Positions 6,403 to 9,669 of a stretch of DNA of 9,669 nucleotides are shown in pieces; the stretch's first letter is position 1; the number at the start of each line of letters is the position of its first letter. The position numbers and the translations under genes are program-made. This DNA is from an uncultured Clostridia bacterium (GTDB taxonomy: Bacteria; Bacillota; Clostridia; Christensenellales; Pumilibacteraceae): the NCBI GenBank assembly GCA_947627075.1, contig CANQUR010000055.1, forward strand, positions 1 through 9,669. Direction: 5' to 3'. The notes under the pieces are model-generated. The model ran no database searches and was not told where the DNA came from. It saw only the letters and a list, made by a program, of their open reading frames with translations.

Positions 6403-6459
6403 ATGGTGAAAATTATTTCTGATGAAGTGTGAAAAAGGTAAAAACAGCATTAAAATCAA

Positions 6460-6489
6460 TTGACTTTATACCGCAAAATTTATTATAAT
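6460..6489 (+). promoter_or_regulatory. Promoter of the CoA-transferase gene
   Basis: TTGACT (6460-6465), an 18-base spacer and TATAAT (6484-6489). Predicted start at about 6496, giving a leader of about 25 bases that contains the ribosome site AGGAG (6508-6512), 8 bases before ATG 6521. The 118-base gap after gatA and this promoter suggest a separate transcription unit. No terminator hairpin was seen after gatA. Confidence 0.7.
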
Positions 6490-6492
6490 AAA
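6479..6492. promoter_or_regulatory. 14-bp palindrome over the -10 box, possible operator
   Basis: TTTATTATAATAAA is a perfect palindrome that covers the -10 box of the CoA-transferase promoter. A repressor bound here would block polymerase. It does not match the Rex or PerR consensus as I know them, and AT-rich DNA yields palindromes easily. Confidence 0.3.
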
Positions 6493-6520
6493 ACGTAAAA
6501 TATTTATAGGAGAATTTATT

Positions 6521-7828
6521 ATGGCAAAGACAATTACTATCGACGAAGCGCTTGCTCTCGTAAAAGACAACTACAAAATCGCTGTGGGCGACGGTACCGT
6601 TGAACCTCAGGCGTTTTTGAGCAATTTACATAAAATTTTGGATAAGGATCGCGGACTCAGTATTTGGATGTGTCTTACATTAAGGTCATATCCGTTCCTT
6701 GAAAAGAGAGAATACGGAAACAATATAAAAATCAACAGTTTATTCTTCTCGGGACCAATGCGTAATGCGTACAACACTCTTGATACTGTATCTTATGCGC
6801 CCACACACCTTCGCAAAACGGCAATTACCATTTGCGCAGGCGGAGATCCCGACTTGTTCGTTGGTTCATGCACACCTCCCAATAAAGACGGCAAGATTTC
6901 GCTCGGACTTAGCGACATATACGATCGCGAGGTCATGAAGCGCGCCAAAACGGTTATCATGGAGGTAAATCCAAATATGCCGTTTACGTACGGCGATGCG
7001 ATCATAGACGAATCGGATGTCGATTATTATGTTCCCGTCGATTTTCCCATGCTTCAAGACAATCCTGCGCCCGTAAACGAAAAGGACAAGATCATAGGCG
7101 GCTATATTTCACAATTTATAAAGGACGGAGATAATCTTCAAATCGGTATCGGTTCCATTCCCAATTCCGTAGTGCAATTTCTTGAAACAAAAAAGGATCT
7201 CGGGATCCATACCGAGCTTTTGGGCGACGGCGTTGCCGAGTTGGCAAAAAAGGGTATAGTAAATGGCAGTAAAAAGACTCTCCACCCGGGCAAAATAGTT
7301 ACAAGTATAGTTATGGGTACAAACAAGGTATACGATTTTGTAAATAACAATCCCGACGTGCTTGTTATGAATTGCAGCTATTGCAACGCTTACGAAACTC
7401 TTGCAAAGAACGATAATCAAGTTTCCATAAACACCACGCTCGAAGTCGATCTTTCGGGACAGTGTTGTAGCGAGAGTTTGGGAACAAAGCAATACAGCGG
7501 TACCGGCGGACAGGCGGATACGGCTATCGGGGCGCAGATGTCAAAGGGCGGTAGAGCCTTTATAGCGCTTTATTCGACCGCAAATGTTCGTACGGGTAAC
7601 GGAGATGAAAGAAAAGAGATCAGTCGTATTGTGCCCACATTAAAGCCGGGTGCTACCGTTTCGCTTTCTCGCAACGACGTTCAATATCTTGTAACCGAAT
7701 ACGGCGTAGTCAATTTGCGCGGATTATCCGTAGCCGATAGGGCAAAGGCTATCATTTCCATTGCTCATCCTAAATTCAGGGAGGAGCTTACGGAAAAGGC
7801 AAAGGAGCTTGGACTTATCAAAGGTTAA
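6521..7828 (+). CDS. Family I-like acyl-CoA:acetate / 4-hydroxybutyrate CoA-transferase
   Basis: 435 residues, full length for the acetyl-CoA hydrolase/transferase group (AbfT, Cat2, butyryl-CoA:acetate CoA-transferase). These cytosolic enzymes move CoA between an acyl-CoA and acetate through a glutamyl-CoA thioester. Motifs: GIGSIPNSV (209-217), GIHTELLGDGV (228-238), LHPGKIV (254-260), SINTTLEVDLSGQ (302-314), SGTGGQADT (326-334) and TEYGVVNLRG (392-401). E232 in HTEL corresponds to the active-site Glu of AbfT, by my alignment from memory. In gut Clostridia such enzymes end butyrate formation or feed 4-hydroxybutyrate into fermentation; the substrate cannot be set from sequence alone. None of the usual partners (crotonase, butyryl-CoA dehydrogenase, 4-hydroxybutyrate dehydrogenase) is in the window. 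Own promoter and AGGAG site; the mutase gene follows after 30 bases without a visible terminator, so read-through is likely. Confidence 0.92.
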   Translation: MAKTITIDEALALVKDNYKIAVGDGTVEPQAFLSNLHKILDKDRGLSIWMCLTLRSYPFLEKREYGNNIKINSLFFSGPMRNAYNTLDTVSYAPTHLRKTAITICAGGDPDLFVGSCTPPNKDGKISLGLSDIYDREVMKRAKTVIMEVNPNMPFTYGDAIIDESDVDYYVPVDFPMLQDNPAPVNEKDKIIGGYISQFIKDGDNLQIGIGSIPNSVVQFLETKKDLGIHTELLGDGVAELAKKGIVNGSKKTLHPGKIVTSIVMGTNKVYDFVNNNPDVLVMNCSYCNAYETLAKNDNQVSINTTLEVDLSGQCCSESLGTKQYSGTGGQADTAIGAQMSKGGRAFIALYSTANVRTGNGDERKEISRIVPTLKPGATVSLSRNDVQYLVTEYGVVNLRGLSVADRAKAIISIAHPKFREELTEKAKELGLIKG

Positions 7829-7858
7829 TTATGTTGCGACGATAAGTGAGGAATCGTA

Positions 7859-9484
7859 ATGAGTTATACTGAAAAATATGAAATTTGGAAAAAGAAGGTC
7901 AAGGACAGAAAGCTCCATAAAGAGCTTATGAAAATGACCGAAGAAGAAAAAAACGAATCATTTTATAAGGAGCTTGAGTTCGGTACTGCCGGGATACGAG
8001 GTATCATGGGAGTAGGAACTAACAGACTCAATATTTACACTGTACGCAAAATAACTCAAGGCGTCGTTTTGTATATGAAGGTACACGGCATGAAAAAAGC
8101 CGTGATAAGTTACGATAGTCGTATCAATTCCGATGTCTTTGCGCAAGAAGCCGCAAGTATCTTTGCCGCTTCCGATATGAATATATACATTACGCCGGAA
8201 TTGATGCCGACTCCGTTTTTGTCATTTGCGACTCGACATCTGCAAGCCGATATAGGCATAATGATCACGGCAAGCCATAATCCGCGTGAATATAACGGAT
8301 ATAAAGTTTACGACAAAACAGGTTGTCAGCTTCGTGACGACGAAACAAAAGAAATTGCGGCAATTATATCGAAATTAGACGCATTCAGATTGCGTGCGCA
8401 TAGTTTTGATTACTATTTTAAACGCGGAAATATTTCATATACTCCGTATGAGCTTGAGGACGAATATCTTGCTCAAATAGAAAAAATTTGTCCTAAAAAA
8501 GTAAATATAACAGCGGTCTATACTCCGCTTAACGGCACGGGTTATCGCTTGATACCCAAAATGCTTGAAAGCATAGGATGTAAGACAATTTTTGTTCCGG
8601 AGCAGTGTGAGCCGAGCGGCAAATTTATTACTTGTCCGGTGCCAAATCCGGAAAAAAAAGAGGCGCTTAAGTGCGGAATAAAACTTCTTAAAAGCTCTTG
8701 CGCGGATGTGCTTATAGCGTCCGATCCGGACGCCGATCGTATAGGAATAGCTTATTTGGATGGCGACAAAGAAGTTATTTTGAGCGGTAATGAAATAGGT
8801 ATTTTAATGAGCGAATATTTGCTTCGAAATATCGAAAATACTTCGCCTATCATAGTAAAGACAGTCGTCAGCACGGATTTAGTCGAAAAGATCGCTGAAA
8901 ATAACGGCGCGAAAATCATCAATGTGCCTACAGGCTTCAAATATATAGGCAATGTGATCAACGATTTAGAAGAAAAGGGTGAGGCAAACAGATTTTTGCT
9001 CGGTTTTGAGGAGAGCCAAGGCTATCTTATAGGAACTCATGTCCGTGATAAAGATGCCGTGGTCGCATCGAAAATTATGGCGATCATAGCCGATGAACTT
9101 AAAAAAGAAGGAAAAACCTTTGGCGATAAGCTAAAAGAAATTTATGAAAAATACGGCTATTGCTCAAATACTCAAATTTCCTTTAGGTTTGAAGGCGAGG
9201 AAGGTGACGCTAAAATGAAAGCATTGCTTCAAGGTTTGAGGGATCGTCCTCTTGACACAATAGCCGGAAAAAAAGTAGATAAGACGATAGATTATCTTGT
9301 AGATGATGTTGGCTTTACGCCCGCAAACATGATCATGTATGCGTTCGAAGGCGGTAAAGTCATCATAAGACCTTCCGGAACGGAACCGTTGATAAAATTA
9401 TATCTTTCGGCGCAAAGCGGACCGGAAGAAAGTGAAAAGCTCTTTGACAGTATAAAAAATCAATTCGCCGAATTGTTTGCGTGA
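7859..9484 (+). CDS. pgcA: Phosphoglucomutase / phosphomannomutase (PgcA-like)
   Basis: 541 residues, slightly shorter than Bacillus PgcA (about 580). An alpha-D-phosphohexomutase, cytosolic, interconverting glucose-6-phosphate and glucose-1-phosphate (or the mannose forms) for glycogen, UDP-glucose and cell-wall glycan supply. All four family motifs are present: the phosphoserine loop TASHNP (137-142, S139), the metal site DPDADR (289-294), the sugar loop GFEES (382-386) and the phosphate site RPSGTEP (504-510). EFGTAGIRG (40-48) and GYLIGTHVRDKDA (388-400) match the PgcA branch. GAGG at 7848-7851, 7 bases before ATG 7859, supports the start. It lies 30 bases after the CoA-transferase and 50 before dapF. 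The exact sugar preference is not settled by sequence. Confidence 0.93.
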   Translation: MSYTEKYEIWKKKVKDRKLHKELMKMTEEEKNESFYKELEFGTAGIRGIMGVGTNRLNIYTVRKITQGVVLYMKVHGMKKAVISYDSRINSDVFAQEAASIFAASDMNIYITPELMPTPFLSFATRHLQADIGIMITASHNPREYNGYKVYDKTGCQLRDDETKEIAAIISKLDAFRLRAHSFDYYFKRGNISYTPYELEDEYLAQIEKICPKKVNITAVYTPLNGTGYRLIPKMLESIGCKTIFVPEQCEPSGKFITCPVPNPEKKEALKCGIKLLKSSCADVLIASDPDADRIGIAYLDGDKEVILSGNEIGILMSEYLLRNIENTSPIIVKTVVSTDLVEKIAENNGAKIINVPTGFKYIGNVINDLEEKGEANRFLLGFEESQGYLIGTHVRDKDAVVASKIMAIIADELKKEGKTFGDKLKEIYEKYGYCSNTQISFRFEGEEGDAKMKALLQGLRDRPLDTIAGKKVDKTIDYLVDDVGFTPANMIMYAFEGGKVIIRPSGTEPLIKLYLSAQSGPEESEKLFDSIKNQFAELFA

Positions 9485-9488
9485 TTGT

Positions 9489-9534
9489 AGCATCCTTCGG
9501 ATTTTATGCATAAAGGATAAATGCGGAGGATGTT
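9489..9534 (+). promoter_or_regulatory. Hairpin that hides the dapF ribosome site
   Basis: AGCATCCTTCG (9489-9499) can pair with CGGAGGATGTT (9524-9534), 11 pairs with two G-U, ending at the base before ATG 9535. The GGAGG ribosome site (9525-9529) is fully inside the stem. The 24-base loop contains the perfect palindrome TTTATGCATAAA (9503-9514), which could form an inner stem. There is no T-run, so it is not a normal terminator. Regulatory role is inferred. Confidence 0.45.
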
Positions 9535-9669
9535 ATGAAATTCATAAAGATGCATGGTGCGGGCAATGACTATATATTTGTCGATTGCTTTAATGTTACG
9601 ATCGAAAACATGAGTGAGCTTGCCGCTACAATGTCGGATCGTCATTTCGGTGTTGGCGGCGATGGCGTG
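9535..9669 (+). CDS. dapF: Diaminopimelate epimerase, N-terminal 45 residues, cut by right edge
   Basis: The 45 visible residues start MKFIKMHGAGNDYIFVDC and end SDRHFGVGGDGV, which is the classical N-terminus of DapF. The enzyme turns LL-diaminopimelate into meso-diaminopimelate for lysine synthesis and for peptidoglycan cross-links in the cytosol. N11 of HGAGNDY and the SDRHFGVGGDG motif (34-44) are typical of the substrate-binding part; the catalytic Cys pair lies beyond the window. The start ATG 9535 is fixed by GGAGG at 9525-9529 and by the conserved first residues. The frame runs open through the last base. Whether it shares a transcript with the mutase gene 50 bases upstream is unclear, as no promoter is evident in the gap. 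Confidence 0.93.
   Translation, partial: MKFIKMHGAGNDYIFVDCFNVTIENMSELAATMSDRHFGVGGDGV

Noticed and set aside
6403..6432. Nine-codon ORF directly after the gatA stop
   Set aside because: Too short, no ribosome site of its own and no conserved feature; nothing shows it is translated.
6022..6459. 145-codon minus-strand ORF opposite the end of gatA
   Set aside because: Antisense to the conserved C-terminus of GatA; no ribosome site or family resemblance.
6403..6459. Terminator after gatA
   Set aside because: No stable GC stem followed by T residues could be found in this stretch.

Overview
This window looks like a chromosome segment of a low-GC, anaerobic Clostridia-like Firmicute. The basis is the AT-rich third positions, strong GGAGG ribosome sites, sigma-A type promoters with near-perfect TTGACA/TATAAT boxes, a diaminopimelate pathway gene, a clostridial-type CoA-transferase and a Gram-positive style type IV pilin operon. 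The genus cannot be told from the sequence. No RNA gene, CRISPR array, insertion sequence or phage gene was seen, and no gene-free stretch exceeds about 120 bases.

Region 1 (1-4064, plus strand) is the end of a type IV pilus / pseudopilin operon. It holds a large repeat-built protein cut by the left edge, a large pseudopilin that lacks the usual Glu at mature position 5, and two small Glu5-type pseudopilins. The genes overlap or are separated by about 10 bases. The set resembles the GspK/GspI/GspJ (PilX/V/W) tip complex that primes pilus assembly. The large pseudopilin carries a helical C-terminal extension related to the repeat modules of the first protein, so the two probably form one modular surface system. 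This is the least described part of the window.

Region 2 (4094-4888, minus strand) is an Lgt-family membrane protein gene convergent to the pilin operon. A symmetric terminator lies between them, and half of it is encoded by the last codons of the lgt-like gene. The Lgt-like protein has Cys residues where classical Lgt has the Asn and Glu of its signature.

Region 3 (4889-6402): two back-to-back consensus promoters sit between lgt and a 48-codon ORF that overlaps gatA. Both promoters place the predicted transcription start within a few bases of the start codon, so both mRNAs may be leaderless. The small ORF may be a shortened GatC. GatA is short (430 aa) but keeps its catalytic triad and glutamine-binding residues. 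gatB is not in the window.

Region 4 (6403-9669, plus strand) holds metabolic genes: a 4-hydroxybutyrate/butyryl-type CoA-transferase with its own promoter, a PgcA-like phosphoglucomutase 30 bases downstream, and the start of dapF (diaminopimelate epimerase), cut by the right edge. The dapF ribosome site lies inside a predicted hairpin that ends at the AUG.
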